Assembly: GCF_018691265.1 (NCBI RefSeq)
Contig: NW_024881321.1
Location: 22,790,198 to 22,854,197 of the forward strand
Direction of reading: 5' to 3'
DNA: 64,000 bases
Origin: Tyto alba
Lineage: Eukaryota > Chordata > Aves > Strigiformes > Tytonidae
Within the stretch, counting starts at the first letter, position 1; each line of letters opens with the position of its first letter. This document shows, in pieces, positions 53,393 to 64,000 of the stretch. The notes beneath the pieces are model-generated. The model was not told the DNA's origin. It was given only the letters and a program-made list of their open reading frames with translations, and ran no database searches. The translations under genes were made by a program, and so were the position numbers.

Positions 53393-56300
53393 ATGCGTAT
53401 TCTATTTAACACCATTTGTCAATGAAATAACACTTGAAGCTTAAATTGGTTACCTAGATATTAGTATATATTCAGGTTTTTTCTCTTACATCTGTTCTGT
53501 AGACTGACCTTAATTTGGTGCTATTAGTCAACTTCAGTCAAAATTATTAGAAAATAATAGTTTAATTCCAAAATACAGTGTGCATGTGATATAATCATAG
53601 TTTCCATTATTATAAGGACAGGGGAAAACAAAAGTTAAAAAAAAAAAAAAAAAAAAAAAAGAAAGGAATGATCTTTTTGTAAAGATAAATTTTTCAGAAG
53701 TCTACATTTAAAAATAACAACAAAAACATTCACTGCCCTCTTTTTATTTTGGATTGCAGGATCAGCTCTGTTACCATCACACCCTTTCAGTCTATTTATC
53801 CTTCAGTAGGGGTAGGAAAAACACTGATGGGAGCAGACATTAAATTAGAAAGGGAACACATATGGTGAAGATGCTGTCAAACACCACCATATAAGGAATA
53901 TATAAACCCTTAATGAACCAAATCTGCCATCTCCAATTACCGCTCTCTCTTTCTTGACCCTGTGTCTTCACAGGCTCCCACAGGATCAGGTTTTTACATT
54001 AAAAGAAATGACAACAGATAACTCCAATTGCCTGATTGTGAAATATATTTGTGGGTTTGTTTATTAAACAGAGCCGCTAAAAATAGCTGGAAACTTTAAA
54101 GCTTAACAAGTTTTGCTGACATAAATCTGTGCTGTGTTCTACAACGGACTATCAAAACTGCATAGCTACTGCATACATGGGTGGATGCAACAACACTGCA
54201 GCAGTATGTTTACCTAGAGCTGTTGTGAGAAAGGAACATAAAGGTTCTGTTGTAACCTTCCTCTCCTTATAATTAGGCAGGGGGAGAATATCCTTGTGAT
54301 TACAGTATAGGAGTAGGGCTAAAAAAATATGAATGCCCTACAAGATAATGTTGCACATTTCTTATGACATGTCCATGTCTTGTACATGCCAAAAAGATGA
54401 GTCCAAACAAACTGTGGACTGACATTTAAATAGAGTTTAGCAGCCTTCATTCAGGAGAGTTTCTCTAACCTGTTTAGTGTATGAGAAACCACATCTACTT
54501 AAAATTACAGGCAAAAATACTCTCCAAGGGCATAAAACCATATAATTGTGTGTCAAACATGGCTTCTTTGCTGTTTTCACTACAAAAAGCACAAAGAAAC
54601 CAACAAAAGGAATCCCTGCTCTTAAACATCCTGACAAATCTATTAGTGCAAGATTCCTAATTAAAAAAGAAAGAAAAAAGTGCAGTAAGAGAGGAATTCA
54701 AGTGCCTATCTTTTTTCTTAGTACCATCCTTCTGATGCTATCCTCTCAGGAGGCTGCCTTGATCACCATTGCACCATCACACCGCCAAGGTAGATTAGGT
54801 TAAATCAGCCTCCCATCCCACTGCTGACACCACATCACTGTCAAGTTATTAATGAAAAAAATAACAATTACAAAAAATGAGGAACAAAGGAAGTTTTTTA
54901 TTTACAGTACCATTTCTCTAGAATACATAAATAACTAATAAAAAAAGGACTGGTCTTGAGTAAAAAGAGAAATACCTATTTATGTAAACCTGGGACATGT
55001 TTCTGTTTCTCAAATATGTGATTGAAGCCTGGAATCTGCACAGAGTTTCAGGTAAATAGACAGCCCTCTTAGGCCTTTCAGATGTAAAGGTGCTTAAGCC
55101 TTCCTTGCAATTAACACAATGGTTGTGCTCATCCTCATTTCTGAGTACCTCACTCAATTCACTCTCTACATGAGGAAATCCAGTTGAAGCTGAAGATTTC
55201 AGGAAATGCTTGGACCATCTGTTTTTATGCATAAGTACAGAGACTGCTTGAATAAAGGTAGTAAAGGAGACTGGAAATATACAAAGCAGTAATATGCAAA
55301 GCAATAATAACAAGACAAGAACTGCAATTTCTACCAAGAAAAATAATTTTTAACGACTGTAAACACTGATATAGCTGTATGTGTTCCAAGTAAAACTGGA
55401 AAATTTGGTGAAAGTATCAGGTATCAGAAAAATATGGATTGATGTGTAAGTACATAGTTAACTATTACCCTTATTGTATAGAATTTGACTTACATTATGG
55501 CAGATCTGAATATAAATATATAAGGTGAGAAATCTGGTTTACTTAGCATCAGGCAATTCTGTGTTAAACGTTCTTTCTTTACTAAATTTCAGTTCAGAGA
55601 ATTGTTGACAATGACATAGATTCTGAAGCATTTAGATAGTGTCATAGACAAACTGATAGTATGCTCTGATATTGGCAATAATACTGTATTGTGCCTTTAT
55701 TCAGAAGGGACAGAATTTTGGGTAAGGGTCATTGTTAAAGCTTATATTTTTAAAATTAATTTGAAGGTAGTGACATTGGTCTTGTATATTTGTGCATGCA
55801 TACATATTTACGTATATTGCTTAACTTATGTCAATCCTATTGAGGCTTTTTTATGTCTCAACCAGTTGAATCTTGTGTAGGAACCATTTCTGTCCATATA
55901 TTTGCATATGGCTGAACTCACCATTGCTATTCAGTAATTACAATGAGCTGTCAGAAACTGTTTAGACAGGAGGGATATGACTGATTTTCTTCCTTTTCAA
56001 CTGTTCATTGCAGATTGTTGGTGAGGAAAGGAAATCTGACTGCTTGCTTGTCTGTCCAACTGATTTGCTCTAGGGTATACTGAGAAACAGCTCAAAGCTT
56101 CTTAGTAGTGCAGGCAAAATTTTGTTTTGAGGTGACAGCAAAATGAATTTAAGGAGACACTGTGGTCTATTAGTATTTTGTAAGGTTGATGACAGCAAGG
56201 AAAGATTTGCCAAGTCTAGAGCTGGTTTTTAGCAGGTCACAAATGAGAAAGGGAGTCTGAAAATTAGAATAATTTCCAGGAAATGAAGGTGAAAGTAGAG

Positions 56301-59300
56301 AGCTAGGAATGATTAACATGGCTTACTGAGAGCTGTAGCTTGACATCAGAAATCTCTCTTACTTCCCTTCTTTAGTCTTCTTCACATCTTTTTACTCTCC
56401 CACATCGTTTCTTCCTTCCTGGGGATACATGGCACAGCTACTATCTTCTCTTGTTCCACCTCTTCGTTTGGCAGATGATCCCCACTCATATCACAGACAA
56501 CCCTTTCCCTGATAATTCCTATCTTATTTCCCCATAAATTTATTTCCCTCCACTTGTGAGCTACCTTCACTCACTACATCTACTTCCTCTGCAGCAGCCT
56601 CAGCACACTCTACTCTGTGGCCATGCAGCAAAGAAAGAGAAGAACATAGCATGACACTACAGTAGAGTCTGAGCTGGGAGAAAGACCTATGGGGAGCAGA
56701 GTTTTCAATCTCTCACTACGTCTTAGAGAGATGGAGGAGATGTAATAAGCCATGCCACATGCACTCAGTTTTCCCTTAAAGTGAAAAAGAAGAGAAAACT
56801 CTAAGAAAGGGTTTTACAGGAAATGTTGGTTACATAGTCTACATCTCATAGAAAACAGGAAAAAAGAGCAGTTTTCTGTGCTGTGTGACTATAGCTCTCT
56901 TACTTTTAGAACTGACCTTTATGCAAATGCTTTTATGACATGCAATACTGAGATTTTCTGTTAGATATGCATGAAAAATGATGGTGTTATGATATAAAGA
57001 AATTACTAAATCTTGTTTGAACATATTAGAATTCGTTATGCTTGTTCTATTTCATTTCTACAGAGCTTTGGAGTAGCTGTGAAAAAAGGTTGAGTAATCT
57101 TTTTAAAGTAATCAGTGCCATTTAAATGAGACTGCATAGGAGTAAGTAAAATGAGAATTAGACAATGAAGATATTAGGTTATTTAATCAGTAGTCCAACA
57201 GTTTTGTCACTTGAGTACTATCAAGGTAAAAAGCATCTGTCTCAGCGTCATTATTAACCTGCAGGTCACTTCTTTCTCCCTCCATACATGTTTTTTTGTG
57301 CTGTGTCTGTACTGAGAAAGCATAATTTCACTGGCATTATACCTACTTTTTAATGGAGTTCTGACTAAAAACAATTATCTGTCTATAGAAGCATAAAAGC
57401 AATGCTTATAATTAGGCTTTCCTAATATTTTTCACCATTAAAGATACTTACCACCAAATATCATAGAAAATAGAAGCTTAAAGGAGGAGTTTATCAGAAG
57501 GAAATCCTCATGAAAAAGTATTCATTACAAAGTCACCACTTCTGTGAACTACAAATTGTTGAAAGGCAAGCAAGCATTCAAGCAAAATACTGCTGTATTT
57601 TTTACTCATTATTAAATTCTGTCCTTGATATCTGTCATGGCCACTGTAAGAAGTAGGATAGTTTAGATAGACTTTCCTCCTAACCAAATAGGGCTGTTAT
57701 TTTTATGTTATGTCTTTATTTTACGGGTGGTTTCTGCATGTGTGTGTGTGCTTGTAGAAGGGAGGGATAGAGCCATCATCTGTCATGTTTACAGTAAGCC
57801 TTGAAAGCTTTGTATTGCCTGGAGTAAAGAAACACTTTTTCACCCGTGGGTACAGTGAGGCTTATCTGTGTAAGATACTATTTAATTTTTCTTCCCTTCT
57901 CTTTATTGTTTATATCAATGTTTTGGTTTTATTTCCATAAAATAAAGTTATCCAATACTAGTCTGAAACAATGAAAAGCTAAGGGATTCAATATTTACAG
58001 TAACTTGTGTAACCTTAACTAGGCTGCATTGTCTTAATTATCTTTGTCTTTAGTTATATGATAACATATAATTTCTTTCCCACATTCCTTTTTGTCACAT
58101 AAAACAGTGAGTGGTTTTCCAGTCAGTTGCAGATGTGCCATTTCTTGTGCCTCAGTACCTAAATAGCTATGTATCTAAACATAATTTGGGTGATTTTCAG
58201 TATTGTAGGCAGTAGGCTGTTAGAAGCTTCCCTCAGTGAACAGTGGATCCTCCAGGCTGCCTTGGCTAGGTCAGAGTCTGTCACATTTCCTGAGTGTAAC
58301 CTAGGAAGTCTTATTTGATTCATTCCATTTAGACATGTGACCAAGACCCCTAAATTAATTGCCATGACTTCCTTGGTTCCCTTTGTAGTCAGTGACAATA
58401 CAGAATTAAAATCTTCTCACTAAAGACTCTAGAATTAGGTAATATGTGTCTGAATTTGTTTTTGCACTTGATCACACACTGCTAAATTAGCTAATGCAAA
58501 TCCTTCCCAGCCCTTACTTGACTGTATACTAAAACCACAGCATATCATCTCCTATTTTTTTTTCCCTCCATGGGATCTGTACTGAAATTACAAATCAAAA
58601 TAATGAATGAAGTTCATGATGATAAAAATAAAATGTCTAGTATGATGTCTCAGAAATATGTGAAGATTTAGATGTATAGATAACAAACTGAGAATAACAG
58701 AAACAACCGCTTCCCACCTGGAAATAAGTATCATTGCTCGATCAGCAAGTAAAGACAGGAAAACCTAACTACTAGTAAAAGTAATCTTTCCTCAGAAATT
58801 GTATGTGTTCCTTAATACTTTCACAATATGTACATTTATAAATACGGAGTTTTTGATTGGAGCCAACCAGTGACAAGCACAAAATTTAGTGTCTGGAGAA
58901 CAAATATATGAGAGTCAGTCAGTCATAATTCAGACTCTAACATTTGCTTAAGATTAGTGGAGATGAAGGAGCTGTTAGATCTTTTCAGGCTCCTCATCAG
59001 GAAGGAAAGACTTCGTTACAGGTATGACACATTCCTACCCTCCTGCACATCTATTAGCATTTGCAAACACATTTCCAGCACAGTACTACAATAAACATAC
59101 AGAGTGATGATTCATGCTTCTCCCTTCATGTCCCTGAGATTTTCTCCTGTCAGCTGCTCTGTTTAGCCACAGTAATGTCATGTAGTACCAGCTGGGTCAG
59201 ATGAGGTGGTGACATTGTTCCACTAGCTTTAGCTGATCTCATCTAATGTCTTTTCCAAAAGTGGTCAATTAGTTCTTGGTAAGAAACTCAGGGTTTCCAA

Positions 59301-59388
59301 ATATACTTTATTTAGGTGTGAGTTTTTGTATTCTTCTTTAGATATTAGCTTCTTTCTTTGGGAAAATACAAAAACCAAGCAAACAAGA
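53393..59388. other. Unique AT-rich DNA; weak ORF and one MEF2-like site, no gene supported
   Basis: A24 at 53637-53660. At 54077-54086 CTAAAAATAG is a perfect MEF2 consensus inside a stretch (53995-54130) of unusually 'word-like' sequence that may be a conserved non-coding element, though conservation cannot be seen from one sequence. The minus-strand frame 54918-55337 (139 codons) begins with a hydrophobic Leu-rich segment but shows no recognised domain. A short (TG)n occurs near 57740. Confidence 0.5.
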
Positions 59389-59392
59389 AAAA

Positions 59393-59437
59393 CAAACAAA
59401 CAAACAAACAAACAAACAAACAAACAAACAAACAAAA
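59393..59437. repeat. (CAAA)n microsatellite
   Basis: About eleven CAAA units, 62 bp before the 3' end of a minus-strand CR1. It is the same motif as at 6616-6686. Confidence 0.96.
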
Positions 59438-59499
59438 AACAGATATTTCAGAAGGAGCACAGTAGTATGAATGCATATGAGATCACTGGATTTTAGTTT

Positions 59500-59898
59500 A
59501 CAGAATCACAGAATGGCCAAGGTTGGAAGGGACCTCTTGAGGTCATCTGATCTAAACCCCCTGTTCAAGCAGAGCCATCTAGAGCTGGTTGCCCAGGACA
59601 ATATTCAGACAGCTTTTTAATATCTCTAAGGATGGAGACTCCACAGCCTCCTCAGACAATCTGTTGCAGTGCTCAGTCACCCTCATACTAAAAAAAATAT
59701 TTCCTGATACTCAGAGAGAGCAGCCCAGAATGAGACACAGAACTCCAGGTGTGGCTTCACCAGTACTAGGCAGAGGGGAAGGACCACCTCCTTCCACCTG
59801 CTGGAGAGATTCCTCCTAATGCAGCACAGATACCATTAGCCTCCTTTGACACAAGGGAACATTGCTGGTTCATGGTCAACTTGCCAGTAAGCCCCATC
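59500..59898 (-). mobile_element. CR1 LINE 3' end (~400 bp), minus strand
   Basis: Plus-strand reading shows ACAGAATCACAGAATGGCC, AAGGTTGGAAGGGACCTC, GGTCATCTGATCTAAACCCC, CAAGCAGAGCCATCTAGAGC, GGTTGCCCAGGACAATATTC, GGATGGAGACTCCACAGCC, TCAGTCACCCTCATACTAAA, CAGAACTCCAGGTGTGGC, TTGCTGGTTCATGGTCAAC. These are the reverse complement of the CR1 3' UTR and the end of its reverse-transcriptase ORF. The 3' octamer tail is at the left edge. 5'-truncated, not coding. Confidence 0.95.
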
Positions 59899-61522
59899 AT
59901 ATATTGATGCAATTGTTAAATTTTAGTTGTTAAAAATGAATACATACATTTTGAAATATTCTCCAGTTCTTTACAGAAATGTCTTCAGTGTTATTATATA
60001 GTAACTTTTAAAATCCTTTTGAAACACATGCAATTACAAGATTCAATTAATTTAGTACAGCCACTAACATGATACAATATCATACAGAAATTAAATATTC
60101 TCCCTAAAGTCACAAGTAAACTTTTATACAAAGTTCCAGTGTTTTATATGTCCATATATGAGGTACTATGCAGACAAAATTAAATTAATTTTAATACTTA
60201 ATATCTATAGATTTCACTATGTATAATCTTTTATGCATTATTGTAAGATAACAATTTTACAGGCATTTGAAGAGCTTATAGAGTACTGAAGGTCTGTCCC
60301 TTTCTGGAAGCAGATCCTTTATATACTTTTAAAAGAACTGGTTTATATCTTAAATTTTGAAATTTTGGCGGGGGGCTGTGACCCTTCCTCTGACAATTTT
60401 TCTTCTCTTCTTTCATTATTTTTTGTTCAGAATGCATATGCCAAATTTGTTAACTAACCCTGACTAACAGACATAGCTTTGATGAACATGGCTTCTGCAC
60501 TTTCTCAACACAAGTATTTTCCTTTTATGAATCTAAATAATGGAATTCCAATCTAATTATCTAGACTATATTTACAGTGGAGAAGCAAAGAGATTTCTAT
60601 TGTGTGTTTCAGCCATTTACTGTAGAAGACAAAAATATTCCTGAGTTAACCAAAACAGGAGCCTGAAGTGACTACTGCACTTCTAGGTATTTAGATTGTA
60701 GATATTAAAAAGTTAGGCAGTGTGAATTGTACTCTGAATACAAGATCAAGAATTTATCTCAATTCCATCCACTGGAGAATATGAGACTCGGTCTTTAATA
60801 ACACAATCATACCATTAAACTTAAATTTTACATTTGTGTGATTTCACAAACATATACCTGGACCTTCAATCTTACAATGTATCTACATTGGTGAAAACTT
60901 GACAAGAACTGAAGCTTGGTCAGACTACAGTTGGCAGAAAGTTAGAGAAAAGATTCTATGAAATTCAGTGCTAAGAAATTGCTATTAATTGTTTTAAATA
61001 GCATACTAGAGAAAACAAAAAAAATATAATTATTTGTTTCATTAGGAGTCCACTGATGTGAAGTAACTGTTTGCCTACTCAATCAGGATCAGGATTTCTT
61101 CATTTTGTTTCACACTTAGATACTGAATTTTCAGATATTCTCATTGGACTCCTGACACGGCACTTGAAAGCATCAGTTCTAAGCTTGTTGCTGCTCCCAC
61201 CAGCTGTGCAGCAAAGAACATAGATTCAAACATAGAAAATGCTCATAATAGCAGAGAACAGGCTGCTTTTTCCCTCCAGGAGAAGCTTGGCTGTAGAAAT
61301 TAATATATTTTCCTAGAAGAGGAATAATGGTATTCTATGCCAGTCTATTCTTTCCCTTGAACAGAAGCCAGTAACTATAGCCTTAAAAGCTTTGTGCAAG
61401 GATCATAACTGTGTATCACAACCTCTATAGAGCAGTCAGTTAATGAGAAAACTTTAGCCTAAGTGGGAGCTAGTGTGTCTGGACTAGGATGAGCTTGACT
61501 GCTTCATCGTTAATTACATGGT
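59899..61522. other. Unique AT-rich DNA, no gene seen
   Basis: No open frame, RNA fold or element terminus that I can support. Confidence 0.6.
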
Positions 61523-62605
61523 TGTTGTGGTTTGAGCTCAGAGGGCAACTGAGCACCACACAGCCACTCACTCCTTCCCTTCCACCCCAGCACTTGGAAG
61601 AAGCAAATAAGCAAAAGCTCGAGATGTGAGATAGGACAGGGAGGGATAACTCATCCATTATGGTCAAGGGAAAGAGGTAGACTCATTAGGGGAAGAACAA
61701 AAAGAACATAAATATAAAACAGACACTAACAAAAACAAAACTTAACAAAGTAGGGCAGTGAGAAGCATTACCACATCTTGAAAACACCTTCTCCCCACCC
61801 CTACCATCTTCCCAGGCTCAGCTCTGTTCCCAAAATCTCTACTTCCTTCTCCCAGTGGTGCAGGGGGCGGGCAGTGGGGGTGGAGTCAGTGCTGCCACTT
61901 CTTCCATCTTTGATGGGGGGGAGTTTCTGGAACATGTTCCCCCTGTTCCAGCGTGGTCCCCCTCTCACAGGAGACAGTTTTCCATAACTTTTCTCCAATT
62001 TGAGTCCCTCCCATGGGCCAGAGCATTTCCCTTGCTGCTCCAGCTTAGAACCACAACTTTCTACAACTTAAATCCCTCCCACAGGGAAGCAGCAGTTCCC
62101 AAGCTGGTCCAGCGTGGAACACCTCCACATGCTGCAATCCTCCCAGCACCGAACTACAACAGTGGGTGCTGCTTCTTCCTACAGGATGCTGGTGTCCTTC
62201 AGCTGCGATCACCCGAGACAGGGTGGGGCCCCCTACAGACCGCGGATCAGCATCTGCTCTACTGTAGACCTCCATGGGTGACAGGGAGGGCAGCCCTGCC
62301 ATCACACCACAGCATATAGGGGAGTCTCTGATTCAGCACACATCCCCCTGCTTTTCTCCTCCATTCTTCCACTGACTTTGGTGTTCATGTAGATGTCACA
62401 ACTCTTCCTCACAGCTCTAACACCTCCTTCCAGGTCCACTTCTTAAATATATTATTGCAGAGGTGCAGCTGATTAACTCAACCTTGGTGCAGAGGTGGGT
62501 CTGAGTTGGAGCCAGGGGAGCTTCAAGAAGCTTCTCACAGAGGGCCACCACCATAGCCCCCTCCCCCACTACCAAAAACGCCACCACTCACTCAAACCTA
62601 GGACA
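61523..62605 (-). mobile_element. Solo ERV LTR, ~1.08 kb (family of 7619-8688)
   Basis: On the minus strand it starts TGTCCTAGGTTTGAG and ends CTCAAACCACAACA, and it follows 7619-8688 block for block: TAGTGGGGGAGGGGGC near the start, TATTTAAG-type box (62442-62450), the CCCATGGGAGGGA repeats, and the pyrimidine-rich tail. The AATAAA of its relatives is lost (the region near 61708 reads ATAAATAT on the plus strand). No convincing target-site duplication flanks it. It is clearly older or more diverged than the first copy. Frames on both strands inside it are repeat-driven. Confidence 0.87.
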
Positions 62606-63222
62606 CTGACTGTCCACACAGGCAATAAATAACACTGTCTATGAATAAAATATGCACAAAACTAAGTAGAATTCTGGCCTTCAACTCTCAATGCCTTTTC
62701 TGCCTTGTGAGGCAAAACGAGATCTCACAGATCAGACGGAGGTTTTCAAAACAGACAGGGACAGTAAGATGATATTGAATTAGCACAGACATATAGCAAC
62801 CTGATGAGGAGAGACCCGTAGTACATTCTGTGCATCACTGAGAGAAGGAATATGTATGTGGAACACATTTCCTCCCCGATACACTTGGCTGAATTTAGTG
62901 TCAACTCAGTTGGGCTGAAAAGCTAGAACCCTGTAAGGTCTCTCTCCTTAATGACAGTAATATCATTGTCTGCCTCAGGGTCATTATTTTTCCGTATTTA
63001 AACGGCAACAGAGCAACCTATTACAAGCATGAAAGTTAGGTTTCTTTTTGGTTTAGTTTGGTTGTTTTTTTTTAATCAAAGAAATAAAACCAATACAAAT
63101 ATAGAGGGATTTCTATGTTGCAGATTTTTTCTTCAAACAGAACACCTGGGGCTGTCTTCCAAATAAAATGTTCTGCAAAACTACATTTTTATATGTTTGG
63201 TACTAGAGCCTTACATATTCTG
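62606..63222. other. Unique spacer between two LTRs
   Basis: No gene or further element was recognised. A short GT-rich/T-rich stretch lies near 63045-63075. Confidence 0.6.
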
Positions 63223-63227
63223 ATTGT

Positions 63228-63709
63228 TGTGGTTTGAGCCTACTCAGCAGCTAAATGCCACACAATCGCTCACCCACCCTCCCCCCCCTCTTGGGAATGG
63301 GGAGGGAATCAGAGGGGCAAAGGGAGACTCGCGGGTTGAGATAAAAACAGTTTAATAATAGTAACAGAATAATACACTGACAGCAGTATCAACAGGTAAT
63401 GTACAATACAGCTGCTCACCACCCACCAACCAACCAACACCCACCTGCTCCCAGCTGTCAATCCCAAACACAAAGCCACCCCAGCAACACTCCAGGAAGT
63501 GAGAGCCTCTCCTGCCTTTATATAGTGAGCACAATGTCACATGACATGGGATATCGGCTAATCCGGGCCCAGCCCTCCAGCTGTGCTCCCCCTGTCCCCA
63601 CACACAGGTGAGGGCACTAGGACTTGGAGAGCCCCTGGGGTCTCTGTGCTGCAGCACTCCTCCAGCTACTAAAACCAACAGGAACTCTATTCCAGCCCGA
63701 ACCAGGACA
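63228..63709 (-). mobile_element. Solo ERV LTR, 482 bp, with 5-bp TSD (family of 22392-22886)
   Basis: Flanked by ATTGT at 63223-63227 and 63710-63714. On the minus strand it starts TGTCCTGGTTCGGGC and ends GGCTCAAACCACA. Minus-strand signals: TATATAAA (63517-63524) and ATTAAA (63351-63356). Compared with 22392-22886 it lacks the short TGGCCCACTCC-like segment before the TATA box but is otherwise collinear. Depending on how the start is read, the terminal ACA could belong to the LTR or to the duplication. Confidence 0.91.
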
Positions 63710-63714
63710 ATTGT

Positions 63715-63842
63715 GTAAACTATGCTAGGTTCCTTAGGAATGTTCATGTGCCAACATAATTCTGCATATTTTCCCCAGTATTTTTTAGCTCACGACTTCA
63801 GAGTTTTAGTCAGGAGTTTACTTTTTCCTTCTTCTCATTTTC

Positions 63843-63873
<31 letters not shown>

Positions 63874-64000
63874 TCACCTTCATTCCCAGATTTCATGAAA
63901 AAAAGAAGTGGAATCTCCAGGTGTCATGTTTTTAAGTTTCCCTGGGTTTTCTTCCATGAAAATTAATGGTTTATTTTAAACTCATTTGAAAAAAAAAAAA
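63715..64000. other. Short unique end of window with T26 run
   Basis: T26 at 63843-63868 and an A run reaching the last base (63987-64000). Nothing else was recognised. Confidence 0.7.

Noticed and set aside
61855..62319. 154-codon plus-strand frame and overlapping minus-strand frame
   Set aside because: Both fall within the LTR at 61523-62605 and result from its GC-rich repeats.

Overview
The window looks like vertebrate, most likely bird, nuclear DNA. The case rests on repeats: five copies or pieces of the CR1 LINE, several with the avian-type 3' end (tandem ATTCTRTG-like octamers), and at least nine LTRs or LTR pieces of avian endogenous-retrovirus type. There are no Alu, L1 or B-type repeats. 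The rest is AT-rich and dotted with A/T homopolymers and microsatellites. I find no protein-coding exon that I can defend and no intact RNA gene, so this is best read as a gene desert or a very long intron. Family placement was done by eye from end motifs, target-site duplications (TSDs) and promoter/poly(A) signals, not by database search.

Layout. 1-230: 3' end of an LTR cut by the window edge. 0.2-7.6 kb: AT-rich unique DNA holding one probable 411-bp LTR (1827-2237). 7.6-8.7 kb: a 1.07-kb solo LTR on the minus strand. 8.7-12.6 kb: unique, with a perfect 128-bp AGAT microsatellite. 12.6-13.1 kb: a solo LTR on the minus strand with a 6-bp TSD. 13.1-21.6 kb: mostly unique. 21.6-22.9 kb: a cluster with an almost completely deleted provirus (one LTR, a polypurine tract, a 32-bp stub of the other LTR, 6-bp TSD) and, 67 bp on, an unrelated solo LTR (5-bp TSD). 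23-37 kb: AT-rich with one CR1 tail. 37.2-38.2 kb: a 639-bp LTR followed by a CR1 tail. 38-49 kb: unique with many homopolymer runs, including a 22-bp G run. 49.1-51.8 kb: two CR1 fragments and a 960-bp LTR. 53.2-53.4 kb: a rearranged, CCA-bearing tRNA-Lys sequence joined to an LTR tail. 59.4-59.9 kb: a (CAAA)n tract and a 400-bp CR1. 61.5-63.7 kb: two more solo LTRs.

Nothing here forms a pathway; the biology is in the retroelements. The points most worth checking are (i) two LTRs in opposite orientation, 8.7 kb apart, that share a near-identical 419-bp U3 but carry unrelated R-U5 ends; (ii) the 686-bp deleted provirus whose TSD proves that both outer ends are original; and (iii) the tRNA-Lys segment, in which a 3' half ending in CCA sits directly in front of a 5' half, i.e. 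a permuted order, next to an LTR end.
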